Assembly (NCBI GenBank): GCA_019096065.1
Contig: JAGUCH010000007.1
Coordinates: 2,068,501 to 2,132,500 of the forward strand
Length of the DNA stretch: 64,000 bases
Reading direction: 5' to 3'
DNA from: Paracyclopina nana
Lineage: Eukaryota > Arthropoda > Copepoda > Cyclopoida > Cyclopettidae
Shown: positions 37,497-47,851 of the stretch, piece after piece
Layout: every line of letters begins with the position of its first letter
Numbering within the stretch: the first letter of the stretch is position 1
The notes under the pieces: generated by a model
Databases searched by the model: none
Told to the model about the DNA's origin: nothing
Seen by the model: only the letters and a program-made list of their open reading frames with translations
Position numbers and translations under genes: made by a program

Positions 37497-37972
37497 AATC
37501 TGGACGAAGAAGACCACGGGTGAGACTCAGCTTTTCCCATGAGCAGCTAAGCGAGTTGGAAAGTGTTTTTAGGGAGCAAAGTTATCCAACCAAAGCTCAT
37601 CTTGTGCAACTAGGTGAAAAACTCAAAACCACAGAAGCAAGAGTTCAGGTATGTGCTTGAAACGCATTTATTTTCAAATGCACCAGATGTACTATAATTA
37701 TATTGCAGATATGGTTTCAGAATCGGCGTGCCAAAGCAAGAAAGCTTTTGCGTAAGCAAGAAGAGGACCATTTGCCTCCACTGATTCCTATAAGAAGGGA
37801 GCCTGAATCCCAACCCCAACAAGATGAGTGGAAATGGCCTCCACAGCCATGTCATCATGCTTTGGTACAGGAGGAGAATCTGGCCTTTCTCCAGCTCCAA
37901 CTGAACTGGATGGCAGCAATTGGATGCAAACAGCATGAAATCACCCATTTGGAATCTGCTTTCAATAATTAA
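37497..37972 (+). CDS. Homeobox protein, paired-like (5' exon not found)
   Basis: Two exons, 37497-37648 and 37709-37972, in phase. The first opens after an acceptor TTTTTGGCAG, so the protein starts in an upstream exon I could not place. The homeodomain reads GRRRPRVRLSFSHEQLSELE, VFREQSYPTKAHLVQLGEKL, TTEARVQ|IWFQNRRAKARK: helix 3 intact, with Gln at position 50 and Asn at 51. The intron sits between residues 46 and 47, a typical paired-class position. About 65 residues follow, Pro- and Trp-containing, ending SAFNN. It is a sequence-specific transcription factor; I cannot assign it to a named class. The domain is divergent. Confidence 0.8.
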
Positions 37973-38151
37973 ACTCTGTGAAGAGGAGCCAACGTTGAAA
38001 AGCATAAAACCTATAATCATCATAAATTGAAAGTAGTCCCAGTTTTCCTATTTTAAAAATGTATGCATAGAAATGTTTTATTGGGAGAAAAACACATTTT
38101 AAGCCATTTATACATATAGATTATTGATATTTTTTCATAGAGAGATCAATA

Positions 38152-39567
38152 TTAGAGCAGCTTTTGCAGAGGGTAGCTGGCCAATGATCCACACCCGAGT
38201 CCAAGTCCCAGGCAAGCGACCATCACATTTGCAGCCATTGCCGACTCTTCTCCTTTTCCCAACTGAGGAGCGGACATCATGCATATGTTGGCCAAGTATC
38301 CATTCGAGATTGAGAACAAGCTCATGAAGACTAGGTAGGCGAGGTCCGAATCAAAGACAACACTTGTCATCACTCTTCCCGAGGGGTTGGCATTGCAAAA
38401 CAGGAAGAGAGGGATGAATGCCAGCCTGGCCAAGGTGAGGACAAAGACAATCACCATGCCAAGTCTGCCGGGCTTGGGCCATTGCAGAAACTCTGCTGCA
38501 AATCGACCAACATAGTCTCCAATGTTGTAGAGCAAAAAGCACCCAACAGGCAAAAAGTAATCGGTGCTCCATAAGCTGCCATCCTGGATTCCGGTCGACA
38601 CCACCAGTCCAGTGATGGCCGGAAAACATGCCAAAGTCACTCCGAAAATCAAGAAAACTGATAGAGGATAGAGGCTGATCTTTTGGAGGACAATCACCAA
38701 ATTGGGACTTCTTGGCTTGACAGCTGCCACACCTTCATCAATCTCGAGAAATTTGGCCTTCATAGCATCATCATTGTCTCCGGAATCGTCAGCAATGACT
38801 TTTCCTTCTCCCAAGTAATAGTTGTAGTAGTCAGATTTGGTGATGACAATGAATCCCACAAATGCTGATCCGAGGAAGACGACCGCGACCAGGAAGCAGA
38901 AAAAGGCCGCACTGACAGGATCTGCTCCCAATGCTATGACAATAACGTTGGTCAGGCTGGCAAACACTCCTCCAATGGCTTGTCCACTGAAGACGAATCC
39001 TATGTACTTGGCTGGAAAATTCCCAGCCAATCCCAACAAACCACCTGAAATTTGAAATTAAATTTTCTTTAAGTATTTCAGTGAAATGGAAAATTTTAAG
39101 AGGATACCTTGGAAAACACCAGAGTTGATGTTAATGAAGACAACTGAGACCAGAGTCAAGATGAGGAACTCGTGTTGCCATTCATCAGTGTTGATTTGGG
39201 TCATTATGCACGTGAACCCAAAGAGCAAGATGACAAGTACCAAACTTGCAAGCAGCCTAGGCGTGGTCTTGAAACGATGTCCGAATGCAGCATTCAGTAG
39301 CAAAACAGTGACATTTGGCACCATTGAGGCCATGGCCATGTTTGAGTTCCATGACGTCTGGATTGGATTCTTGTCGAGGCTGATCGAGTTGTTACTGCTG
39401 CCAGCTAAATCATCATAGGTGTCGTTGACAGTCCGGAATTTGTAGGTCCAATAGGCTGTGACCGTGATGAAAAAGTTCCAAGGCAGCAGAGTGCCAATGC
39501 CAAGCCAACCAAACACTATGTAGACTAGGTTGTACTTGTCCTCTGGAGCATTCTTGTCCACAGACAT
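38152..39567 (-). CDS. Equilibrative nucleoside transporter (SLC29 family)
   Basis: Exons 39567-39108 and 39044-38152, in phase, give 450 residues. The start MSVDKNAPEDKYNLVYIVFG leads into the family motif GWLGIGTLLPWNFFITVTAYW (first membrane helix). About 11 hydrophobic segments follow, including GFVFSGQAIGGVFASL and a late GDYVGRFAAEFLQWP, where G-D-x3-R-x6 is typical for SLC29 helix 8. A glycosylated extracellular loop (SNNSISL) lies after helix 1 and a cytosolic loop in the middle. It moves nucleosides across the plasma membrane by facilitated diffusion. A 5'UTR intron is likely (acceptor TTGCAG near 39606). Confidence 0.93.
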
Positions 39568-40377
39568 CTTGACGCTTCAGCACGTGTTTCGATACTAGAC
39601 AGTCTGCAAGAATGAAAAGTTGTAGAGCAAGTTCCCTTACTTAAGGCAAAAATGGAAAAAAAGCAAGTTTGAATAAATGCCAAGCAAAATGAATCCTTTG
39701 GGTAATCAATCAATGTCAAGAGGTAAAAATGAGGACAAGCTTTTAAGTAATGAAGAATTAGCGAGCTTGCCATATCACATTTCAGGGCGAAAATGTATTG
39801 CATTGCAAGGTGTGCATGATTCCAAGTCGAGTGCTTGAATCAGCTTTTTTCACCCTCTTATGTATACATATACATAAAAATGCATTGCTTCAGCAGTTCA
39901 AGAGGACGCCTCAACTTAGACTTACATGTAATTCACACGTGAGCTAGCACAAGTAGATGATCAAATTTCAGCTCCTGTCTGCGTCTCTCGTTCCTTCTCA
40001 TTCCAAGCCGAATTCACTTATCTACAAGAGCAAATAATGTGTACCAAAAACAGCACAAAATCAAAATATGATATCGAAAGCTAAAAACAACTTGTTATTA
40101 GATGCACAAGCTGTAAATGTTGTTGCAACTGTAAATACTTTATGGCCTTCAAAAAAATCAGTTGTTACAAGTGACATCACTACTTTTATGGTGATTACAC
40201 GCATAAAAAAGCAGAAATCTTGACTGAATGCCACAATGGAATACTTTTTAGCAGTATTTTGCAGAATTTCATCCAGAGAGATAAAGTAAATAAATAGGGG
40301 AAACTGAACTTTGCCCTTACTGCTCCTTGAGAAAAAGACTCAGTTCGTGGCCTGATGTGCAGCTGAAACTATATATC
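39568..40377. other. Divergent upstream region of SLC29 and AGPAT
   Basis: AT-rich; no gene or repeat recognised. Likely holds the AGPAT promoter and a 5'UTR intron of the transporter. Confidence 0.55.
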
Positions 40378-41248
40378 ATGTTGACGACGATGGACTGGCT
40401 GAACAGTTTCCTCACCGTCCTTTCACTCATTTTGTTCCTGTCCGTGTCAATCTCGTCACTGTCACCAAGATGGGACTACAGAGTGAAAATCACCTATGTC
40501 TACATCTCCTACATGCTGGCGTCCCTATTCATGATTCCGTATGGACTGATCGTGAGAACTCCCATGAAGGTCAGCCTTCTCGCAGGTATTCTGCTGAGCC
40601 CAGTGTCAAAGCTCCTTGGGCTCAAGTGGACAATCAAGGGATCGGAGAATATTGACAGGAAGAGGGCTTATGTGGTCATTTGCAATCACCAATCGGCCCT
40701 TGATGTCTTGGCCACCTCGAAGGTATTTTAAGCTTTAACTAATGAATCTTCAATGAGAAAATGGAGTACAATTGCAGATATGGCCTTTGTTTGACAAATG
40801 TGTCATTGTGGCCAAGAAGGAGTTGATGTATGCGGGGCCTTTTGGCCTGGCCATCACCTTGTGTGGAACTGTGTTTGTGGACAGGGCATCGAGCACTGAG
40901 GGAAGAAAAGCAATCAACGAGGCTGGAAAGATGGCCAAAACTTCGGGGACAAGCATGTTCCTATTCCCCGAGGGCACGAGACACCGAGGAGGAGGAGGCC
41001 AATTGTTGGCCTTTAAAAAAGGCGCATTTCACGTGGCTGTGGACTCGAAGCTACCGATCCTCCCTGTGGTCATTTCTGAATACGAATTCTTGGGACCCTC
41101 AAGAAGAGACCATTTCACAGGGGGAGAAGTCACCATTCAAGTTTTGCCTCCTGTGGAAACAGAAGGAGTGGCCAAGGAGCAAATTGATGACCTTATCAAA
41201 GAAACCAGAGATGCAATGCTGGAAGCTCTCAATTCTCTGAAACATTGA
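40378..41248 (+). CDS. 1-acyl-sn-glycerol-3-phosphate acyltransferase
   Basis: Exons 40378-40722 and 40778-41248 give 271 residues, normal for AGPAT1/2. The start is the ATG at 40378, giving an N-terminal membrane helix (FLTVLSLILFLSVSIS) and a second (ITYVYISYMLASLFMIPYGL). Acyltransferase block I is NHQSALD (NHx4D catalytic pair), block II is around GTVFVDR, block III is FPEGTRHRG and block IV is LPILPVVIS. The enzyme converts lysophosphatidic acid to phosphatidic acid in the endoplasmic reticulum, a step of phospholipid and triglyceride synthesis. AATAAA lies at 41275. Confidence 0.95.
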
Positions 41249-41274
41249 ATCTCCATCGAAAGCAAGGTCATTGA

Positions 41275-41280
41275 AATAAA
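41275..41280 (+). terminator. Poly(A) signal AATAAA of AGPAT
   Basis: AATAAA 27 bases after the AGPAT stop codon. Confidence 0.6.
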
Positions 41281-42105
41281 CTGTTTTTTTATGATTTAAC
41301 TGGAGTACTTCTGCACTTAAAATGTGAGCATGCTTTCACCCATGCACGTGGCTTGAAATTGAACGAAAAGCAAAGGTCACAGTTAACATTAACTTGATTT
41401 GGAAGAAAAGAATGCTTTTTCAAAGTGGTAAACTGGCATATTGAATACTGTGTGAAGCTAAAATATTTTTGCCATGAAAAGGAGTCTATATTGAGCTTAC
41501 CTTGAGTAGATACGGACAGTACTTGGTTTGGTCACGCACGGCGCCCAAATGATGCACCTGGTCGACTGCAACAATCAACAATGCAACGCAGCCCATGAGA
41601 AAGCCAGGCAGTAGAAGAGAAATTTCAGCTTTAACGCTAATTACTCAGCCGTTTTCAAAGTTTACCCGGGAATAACCTTGAAAAAAGAAATTTATCAAAG
41701 AATTTCAAAAATTAATTTTTCGAGTTGCAAAAAGATTGAAAAGAATTTTAAACGAGATTTGTTTGCAAATTGGAATTTGGCGCTTTTTCCCACGGCGGGA
41801 AAGCAAAGCTGATTCTAATATTTCTAAGGCAATTAATTCATTTTACGCAACCATAACAACATTAATTGAGCAGTTAAAAGCTTATTAAAGTCACATATTG
41901 GTCTGAATAAAAAATAAAATCTTGATTTAGACAAACTAAATGGCGTATTGACCCAGACTTTTAAGCTTTTCATGAAATTGGCTGAGAAGTCGATCCATTT
42001 TTTCTCGGCATCGACGCCGCTGCGTCGATTTTGTATTTACACTTTCGAGGGGACCTCACAAGAGAGGTCGAAATTACATTTTGAACTTGTTGCCTTTCAC
42101 GCACA
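41281..42105. other. Intergenic; possible isolated minus-strand exon
   Basis: Mostly AT-rich without repeats. On the minus strand at about 41600-41506 an open segment starting MGCVALLIVAVDQVHHLG ends at a good donor (CTCAAG|GTAAGC); GC content is higher than around it. No partner exon was identified, so it is not called as a gene. Confidence 0.4.
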
Positions 42106-44073
42106 ATGGCGTTGTTAGCCGAAGAGAACTTCAAGATATGCGGCCTCTGCTCGCAATTGGTGGACGAATCGGTCATTGTGCACGATCCGCTCAAGAATTT
42201 CCTGGCTGAATTGCTCCAACTGCCCGCCGCAACGTTGCCGAGCAAAACATGCATGGAATGCTTCAAATCTGCCAACGAGTGCAAGCGTTTCAAAGATGCT
42301 TGCGAGAAAAGCATCAGCAAACTCAAGAGGAACAATGTCAACGCAAAAATGATCCTGGGTAGTTTCGACGCTACCCAATCGAATTTGGGTAAAAAGACAG
42401 AAGAAGCTCCAGCGAAAGCTAAGTCGGCAGCCGCGCCAAAATCCAAGGCCGCTGCCGCGCCTTCGCCGGCCACAGAATCGCAGAAAAAGAAGCGCATCCT
42501 CGAGAGCTTGGGCCTGGATCCCGACAAGATCGACCTGGACATCAGCACTGGCAGATCCTCGCGATCACAAGCCAGCACAGCCTCGCCAGCGAGGCCTAGC
42601 CGCAGCACTGCGGTCACACCGAAAAGTACACCTAGCGCACCTGCTGCTGCCAAATCATCAAGCAGAGCAACCACTCAGAGGCTCTCACGTTCCTCTGTTG
42701 TCATCAACACTCCGGGTGCCAAGGGGCTGAAGAAAGCCTCGGTTGTCATCAAGAAAATCGAGAAGCAGCGAGCTGACCGACATTTCGCGAAATTCGGCGC
42801 TGTCATTGGGTCTGGAGGCAAGGCGACAGGATCTCGTAAAAGAGGCCTAGATACGTCAATCTCCGTTGACACTCCACCTCCCACAAAGCGTTTGAGGAAA
42901 GGTTATGCTATCGAGGTCGAGGAGGAAGATGAGCCGCTGAAGGGCAAGGCTGTGTCCAAGTCATCCTTTGGACGAGTTCGCAACGCGCCGGTCAAGTCGG
43001 GATATGTGTATGACAACGATCAAGACTCTGCTGAGGTAAGCCCTGTAACGAGACGCGGTTCGACCAAGTCTACTCCTGTTGCGAGTAGAAAGGCTGGACC
43101 CGCATCCAGACAGAAGAAGCAGAAGCCCGTCGAGGAAGTTCAAGTTGAGGATGACGATGAAGAGGAGGAGGAAGAGGATATGGATGAAGTATTCCCCACC
43201 ATCGGTCCATACCAATGTGAAATTTGCCAAGTCATCACTGACACCAAGGCCGAATTTGTGGCTCACATCAAGGCAGAGCATAGAAATGTCGTGGATGAGG
43301 ATGTCCTCAAATCCCTCGAGTCAGACATCCGTAAAAGCGCAAAGAAGAAGGGCTCAGCTGGAGCTGCCACCTCCAAACCTGCTAGCAAATCATCCACACC
43401 AGCTTCAGCTGCCAAGAAGAAGCCTGCTCCAGCATCATCGAAAAAGAGCAAACCCAAGCCCAAGTCTGCGCCTGCTAAGCCTCAGAGAAGCAAAAAGGCC
43501 TCTTCGACACCCTCGCCGACAAAAGCAGCATCCAAAAGCCCCAGCCGATCCTGGATGTGCGAAAATTGCGACCAGGTGATCGCCCGATCCACAGCGAATG
43601 ACATCGAACGCCATAAGAAATCGCGGTCTTGTTTGGCGGCCTCTGAAAAGAAGAAGCTCGAGAAGAGTGACATGCCCGCTGAAGATCCTCTGGGAGGAGC
43701 AGAACCGGTGAAGGAAGAGATGCAGAGCAACAACGTCGATGACAGCTCATCCGCCAACGACACGGAGGAGGGTCATGGAACGGTCGTCATGGAGAATGCG
43801 GAGGAAGACATCGTTCCCAACGATGACATGACTCCGCCGCCATCGGCCGAAGAAACCACCAACGATGATGAAGAGGCTGCTGCCAATCATAAATCTGCCA
43901 ACAATGATGATGATCAGGATGTCGACTCCTTTGACAAGCTGATTGGCAAATCTCCTACTGATTCGCTCGTACAACAAAATGGAGGATCAACTTTTGACGA
44001 CTTGGCTGTCAACCAAGCCAACGTCATTGTGCAACCAGTAAGCGATATAAGCAGTATTCCATTGGAGTTTTAA
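42106..44073 (+). CDS. ZAD-type zinc-finger nuclear protein, low complexity
   Basis: Intronless, 655 residues. Residues about 9-72 form a zinc-finger-associated domain: KICGLCSQL, then SKTCMECFKS about 37 residues later. These two CxxC pairs bind one zinc, and the fold usually mediates dimerisation. The domain is typical of arthropod transcription factors. The rest is mainly Ala/Ser/Lys/Pro-rich. One C2H2-like finger lies at about 367-391 (YQCEICQ...HIKAEH) and one degenerate C2HC-like finger near 483-508 (WMCENCDQ...HKKSRSC). The C-terminus is acidic. Most ZAD proteins carry a C2H2 array; this one has almost none. AATAAA follows at 44120. Confidence 0.82.
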   Translation: MALLAEENFKICGLCSQLVDESVIVHDPLKNFLAELLQLPAATLPSKTCMECFKSANECKRFKDACEKSISKLKRNNVNAKMILGSFDATQSNLGKKTEEAPAKAKSAAAPKSKAAAAPSPATESQKKKRILESLGLDPDKIDLDISTGRSSRSQASTASPARPSRSTAVTPKSTPSAPAAAKSSSRATTQRLSRSSVVINTPGAKGLKKASVVIKKIEKQRADRHFAKFGAVIGSGGKATGSRKRGLDTSISVDTPPPTKRLRKGYAIEVEEEDEPLKGKAVSKSSFGRVRNAPVKSGYVYDNDQDSAEVSPVTRRGSTKSTPVASRKAGPASRQKKQKPVEEVQVEDDDEEEEEEDMDEVFPTIGPYQCEICQVITDTKAEFVAHIKAEHRNVVDEDVLKSLESDIRKSAKKKGSAGAATSKPASKSSTPASAAKKKPAPASSKKSKPKPKSAPAKPQRSKKASSTPSPTKAASKSPSRSWMCENCDQVIARSTANDIERHKKSRSCLAASEKKKLEKSDMPAEDPLGGAEPVKEEMQSNNVDDSSSANDTEEGHGTVVMENAEEDIVPNDDMTPPPSAEETTNDDEEAAANHKSANNDDDQDVDSFDKLIGKSPTDSLVQQNGGSTFDDLAVNQANVIVQPVSDISSIPLEF

Positions 44074-44119
44074 GTTGCCAACTATAATCTGACAAGCAGC
44101 AGCCAACTTAACATTTATA

Positions 44120-44125
44120 AATAAA
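44120..44125 (+). terminator. Poly(A) signal AATAAA of the ZAD gene
   Basis: AATAAA 46 bases after the ZAD stop and only 22 bases before the convergent N6AMT1 stop. Confidence 0.6.
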
Positions 44126-44146
44126 GATACATTTCTTTTTGCTCTC

Positions 44147-44782
44147 TCACACGTTCTTGTTTATTTTCAGAATGTGTAACACCTCTCGACCCGCTCTTCT
44201 CACCTTTGTGTACTCGGCACTCAGGCTCAGACTTTCCACTTTCTGTCTCACTTCTTCTGGATTATTTTTCTGTTCTATTACAATATATGCGACTCCTTTT
44301 TCTGATAACATCGATGACAGCCTTTCAATGAGGAGGTCAGTCAAGTTTCTGCCGAAAGCTCCTCCAGCCCACGAGGCAAACAAGTTATTGTGACCGGTTT
44401 CGCCTTCCTCAGTGACAACATAAGGAGGGTTGCAAACGAGCAGGTCAACTTTGCGTGAGAGCAGGGGAAAACACTGCATGAAGTCCATTTCTAAAATGTC
44501 AACATTACGTGATGCATCGTTGACTTGGGCAGTCATTTTAGTGGCACGGCACGCATTGGGGTTGATGTCACACGCAACGACGAGTGTATTTTTCAGAGCA
44601 CAAGCTAAAGCAGTGGAAATGATTCCAGAGCCACATCCAATTTCAACACAATAGACTGGCTTTAGCGTATCACGGATAAAGTCCAAATCCTGCTCAAGAG
44701 CGTCAAGGAGCAAAAAGGAGTCCTCAGCTGGCTCGTACACGTGGTCAAAGTCCAAGCCTTCGATGATTGGGGTGGGAATCAT
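44147..44782 (-). CDS. N6AMT1: N6AMT1/HEMK2 glutamine methyltransferase
   Basis: Single exon, 211 residues (human 214). The N-terminus has VYEPAEDSFLLLDALE, typical for HEMK2. The SAM-binding motif I is VEIGCGSGIIS, followed by acidic VACDIN. The catalytic NPPY is in LLVCNPPYV. With TRMT112 it methylates the Gln of the GGQ motif in release factor eRF1; lysine and other substrates have also been proposed. Its start codon overlaps the stop of POLR1D by one base (TAATG at 44784-44780), so both are likely made from one transcript. It is convergent with the ZAD gene. Confidence 0.93.
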   Translation of the reverse strand: MIPTPIIEGLDFDHVYEPAEDSFLLLDALEQDLDFIRDTLKPVYCVEIGCGSGIISTALACALKNTLVVACDINPNACRATKMTAQVNDASRNVDILEMDFMQCFPLLSRKVDLLVCNPPYVVTEEGETGHNNLFASWAGGAFGRNLTDLLIERLSSMLSEKGVAYIVIEQKNNPEEVRQKVESLSLSAEYTKVRRAGREVLHILKINKNV

Positions 44783-45102
44783 TATGACAAGTTGGCAGCT
44801 TTGTAAGAATCTTCAAAAACCTGCTTTGTGTGCAGTGCCATTTGCTTCAAATCGACAAGGCCTTTGAGCAAAGCGTCTTGGGCGTCGACTCCCTCAACAG
44901 TTTGTATTCTAAGGTGCATTTGATCTTCGGCAGGATGAGGCAAAGAGTAGCCGCAAAACTCAACCTGGGGGTTCTGTAGAATCACCGTTCTCAGCGCGTT
45001 GCCCAAAGTGTGACCTTCTCCCTTAAAAATAAACGTCCTCACGTTGATTCCCGATCCAGAATCGACCATAACCAGTCGCTGAGCATCCTTAATCTCAGGC
45101 AT
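44782..45102 (-). CDS. POLR1D: RNA polymerase I/III subunit RPAC2 (POLR1D)
   Basis: Single exon, 106 residues; start at ATG 45102 (MPEIKDAQRL). The alpha-like dimerisation domain shows RTFIFKGEGHTLGNALRTVI, NPQVEFCGYSLPHPAED and MHLRIQT, the hallmark of RPAC2/Rpc19. It is shared by RNA polymerases I and III, paired with POLR1C. Length is at the short end of the family (100-140). The stop codon TAA shares its last base with the ATG of N6AMT1. NUF2 starts about 390 bp away on the other strand. Confidence 0.94.
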   Translation of the reverse strand: MPEIKDAQRLVMVDSGSGINVRTFIFKGEGHTLGNALRTVILQNPQVEFCGYSLPHPAEDQMHLRIQTVEGVDAQDALLKGLVDLKQMALHTKQVFEDSYKAANLS

Positions 45103-45492
45103 TTTCAACCAATTCGAACGAAAACAAAAAACTCGCGCTTCTTCAATCTTTAACGCATGGCATGTGAAAAAGAAAAACTGAAAATGTAAACAATGCTAAG
45201 GTGAAATGTTGCATCCATGAAACTCAACAACAATAAATAGGTTTTTTTAAAATAATTACATAAAAACTGTAAATAAATATTATATATAAAACAATATAAA
45301 TAATCGATAATAGTCTGAATAGTAGATTAAATAATCATGGTACTTTGATTTTACCCATTTTTTATATTTGAAGTTTGGCGGTTCAAAAGTCAAAACAGAC
45401 CACAGAGTAGTTTTGATTTTTCGCGTTTGCGTCAAATTACGCCTGCCTTTAACCTGGATTGTGACTTTGATCATAGTGACTAAAATTACAGC
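45103..45492. other. Divergent promoter of POLR1D-N6AMT1 and NUF2
   Basis: A 390-bp AT-rich gap. No TATA box is obvious; no repeat seen. Confidence 0.55.
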
Positions 45493-46854
45493 ATGGCGCC
45501 TCGTTTCACGGACGAAGAGATGGCCAACCATCTCAATGGCATTTTCAATGAAACAAATGAAAACAATGTTCACATCACAGCATCCAATTTCAAGAAGCCT
45601 ACCCTGGATTTTGTAAGAGGCTTGTTCTCAGGCATTCTCAAGGAATGTGGCTTCAACCTGGACCTGAAGGCCACTCAATTGCCCGATGAGTTCACCGGGC
45701 CCTACGAAATCTACAGAGTCAATGACTTCTCTGCTCGCATTGTGCTCGTGAGCTCGGCTCGCAAGTACTTTGACAACTTGTGCCAAGCATCGGGAGAAAA
45801 TCTCGCTGCTTGTCCTCGCTTCAGCCTTGATGACATCACTGTCCCAGATGCGAAGAGAATTAGGTACTTTATCGGCCACTACATTAATTTCTGGTTGTTT
45901 TGCAATATCCACTTTGACAAGTTCAATGAGACAAACGAGCGCGTGTCGGACTTTGCGCGAAAGACCCAAGAATACGAAATGCACATCAAGGAGCTCCAGA
46001 AGAGCAACGAAGAGCTCAAAATGTCAAAAGCCAGCTCGGCACTCAAGGCAGAAAAGCTCAAGGGAAAAATCAACGAAGACAAAGCCAAGCTGGCAAAACT
46101 GACAGAGCTTGTGCAGGCGGATGGAGAAAAACGTGAGGAGGTTAAAAAGCAACTCATTGGAGTGAAGAAAGACAAAGTTGATTTGACCAGTAAGGTGGAC
46201 GATCTGGAAAATCAAGTTCTTCGGCTGAAAAGCATATCTTGCGCTGAGGAGACCAAGCTTGAGTTGGAGAGCAACATTGAATCGGTCATGGGCCAAGTGC
46301 ATGACATCATGTCTCAAGTGAGTGAACTGAAGGAAAAGGAAGAGTCATTCACCAATCAGGTGATGAATTGGGATGCTTTGCTCAAAAACATGAATGATCT
46401 GGTGGAGCTGTTTTCCAAAGCCAAAGCTGTTAGCTCCGATTGCAACGTTGCTATGAAAAATTGCAAGGAGGCCCATGAAAGACTTGAAGTCATTGAAAGT
46501 CACCTCCAGGAACTCCAAAAGAGTATTGAAGTGTGCAAAGTGGACATTGCCAATGCCAAGACAAAATGGAGCACCAACAAAGCTCTCCGAGAGAAAGACT
46601 TGAAAGACTACACCGAGAAGGTGTCAACCATGACCAAGTCCTTGACAGAAGAGGACATGGCCTACGAAGAGATGGATTCCAAAGCCACACAAGCAATGAT
46701 GGAGACCAATAATCTGAAGCAGGAATTGGAAATTGAGCAAGAGAAGACCAAGGAAAAGTTTATGGCAATGGTGGAAGCATATGAGGAGTTCATGAGTAAA
46801 ATGCAACGCGAGCATGACCTTTTAGAGTCAGCATGGAAGAAACTATTGATGTAG
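45493..46854 (+). CDS. NUF2: NUF2, NDC80 kinetochore complex subunit
   Basis: Intronless, 453 residues (human 464). Residues 1-150 are the calponin-homology-like head (MAPRFTDEEMANHLNGIFNE, DDITVPDAKRIRYFIGHYIN, FWLFCNIHFDKFNETNERVS). The rest is a continuous coiled coil rich in Lys/Glu/Leu. NUF2 pairs with NDC80 to attach microtubules to kinetochores. The position 'P..KRxRYFxGxxINFWLF' matches the family well, and length agrees. Confidence 0.9.
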   Translation: MAPRFTDEEMANHLNGIFNETNENNVHITASNFKKPTLDFVRGLFSGILKECGFNLDLKATQLPDEFTGPYEIYRVNDFSARIVLVSSARKYFDNLCQASGENLAACPRFSLDDITVPDAKRIRYFIGHYINFWLFCNIHFDKFNETNERVSDFARKTQEYEMHIKELQKSNEELKMSKASSALKAEKLKGKINEDKAKLAKLTELVQADGEKREEVKKQLIGVKKDKVDLTSKVDDLENQVLRLKSISCAEETKLELESNIESVMGQVHDIMSQVSELKEKEESFTNQVMNWDALLKNMNDLVELFSKAKAVSSDCNVAMKNCKEAHERLEVIESHLQELQKSIEVCKVDIANAKTKWSTNKALREKDLKDYTEKVSTMTKSLTEEDMAYEEMDSKATQAMMETNNLKQELEIEQEKTKEKFMAMVEAYEEFMSKMQREHDLLESAWKKLLM

Positions 46855-47201
46855 TTCAAATATCGCTATAAATGATTTGGGGATGGACGTACGGTAATGC
46901 TAAATCTTTGAATATAATTAAGTTTATCAGAATCTGAAAAACTATTGATTTGCAATCCAATTCAACGAAGAAAAGCTCACTTTATCCAACTTGACCCACA
47001 AATTTGTTGGGAGCGAGTGAGAGTATTGGCAAAGAGGATAAAATTGACTAATCTTAGATTTTCACTTCAATTTGGCCTCAAAAAATTGGCTAATCATGTT
47101 ATTTACACTTCAATTTGGCCTCAATGCAAAGAAGGGCCACCCCTAACAAAAATTTGCATCTATTTCATAGGAACAGTACGAATAAAGGAAGCAATCACTC
47201 A
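46855..47201. other. Intergenic, nothing recognised
   Basis: 3' flank of NUF2. A short direct repeat ACTTCAATTTGGCCTCAA occurs at 47066 and 47106. Confidence 0.5.
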
Positions 47202-47735
47202 GTAAGGTGAACGCAAAACTAGCTAATCTTGAATTCGACCACCCCAACATTATATTTTCTGAAAGGTCTTTCATGTAGCTTTTCAGGGGTGCAAATGTCT
47301 AAATCGATTTCCGGCACCCATCACTACATAAGAATTTGAAAAACTTCTGCCACTTCACCAGCTTATTTTTTTTTTAGAAAAATGTATACAAAAGCGACCC
47401 ACCATAAAATTTGAAACTGCAGGAAAAATTATTTCAATGACACTTAACTACAATCCTCTATTCATGAGATATCTGCTTATTTTTGAATTAAGTAGATGCC
47501 ATCACTCTACTTTACTTTTTGCAACATTTAGTAACTTGATACACATTGCATAAAGTGATTTTTTGCTTAAAGATTGCTTGGTCCCCTTGAACTTTCAATT
47601 TTAGAGGGGTCATAGAAGTTATAATTTTCAAAATAAGTGACAGTTCAGGCAGGTGCTTTTAAAAAAATCTTATGTAGTAATGGGCACTGGAAATTGATAT
47701 AACCATCTAGCCATGAAGCAGGGTTGAAGATAAAA
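47202..47735. repeat. Dispersed 0.5-kb repeat, copy 2
   Basis: Second copy of the repeat at 8332-8830, same orientation, starting CAGTAAGGTG and ending near CTAGCCATGAAGCAG. Divergence includes small indels. No reading frame. Confidence 0.75.
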
Positions 47736-47851
47736 AAAAGTTGTAATGTAAGTGTTAGAATTCATCTCGGTTAGGGTGGCTTCAACTTGCTGTGATCAGT
47801 AGAGATCGCTGCTTTTTTGGTAACTAAAATTTTATCTTTGGAGGCTACTAA

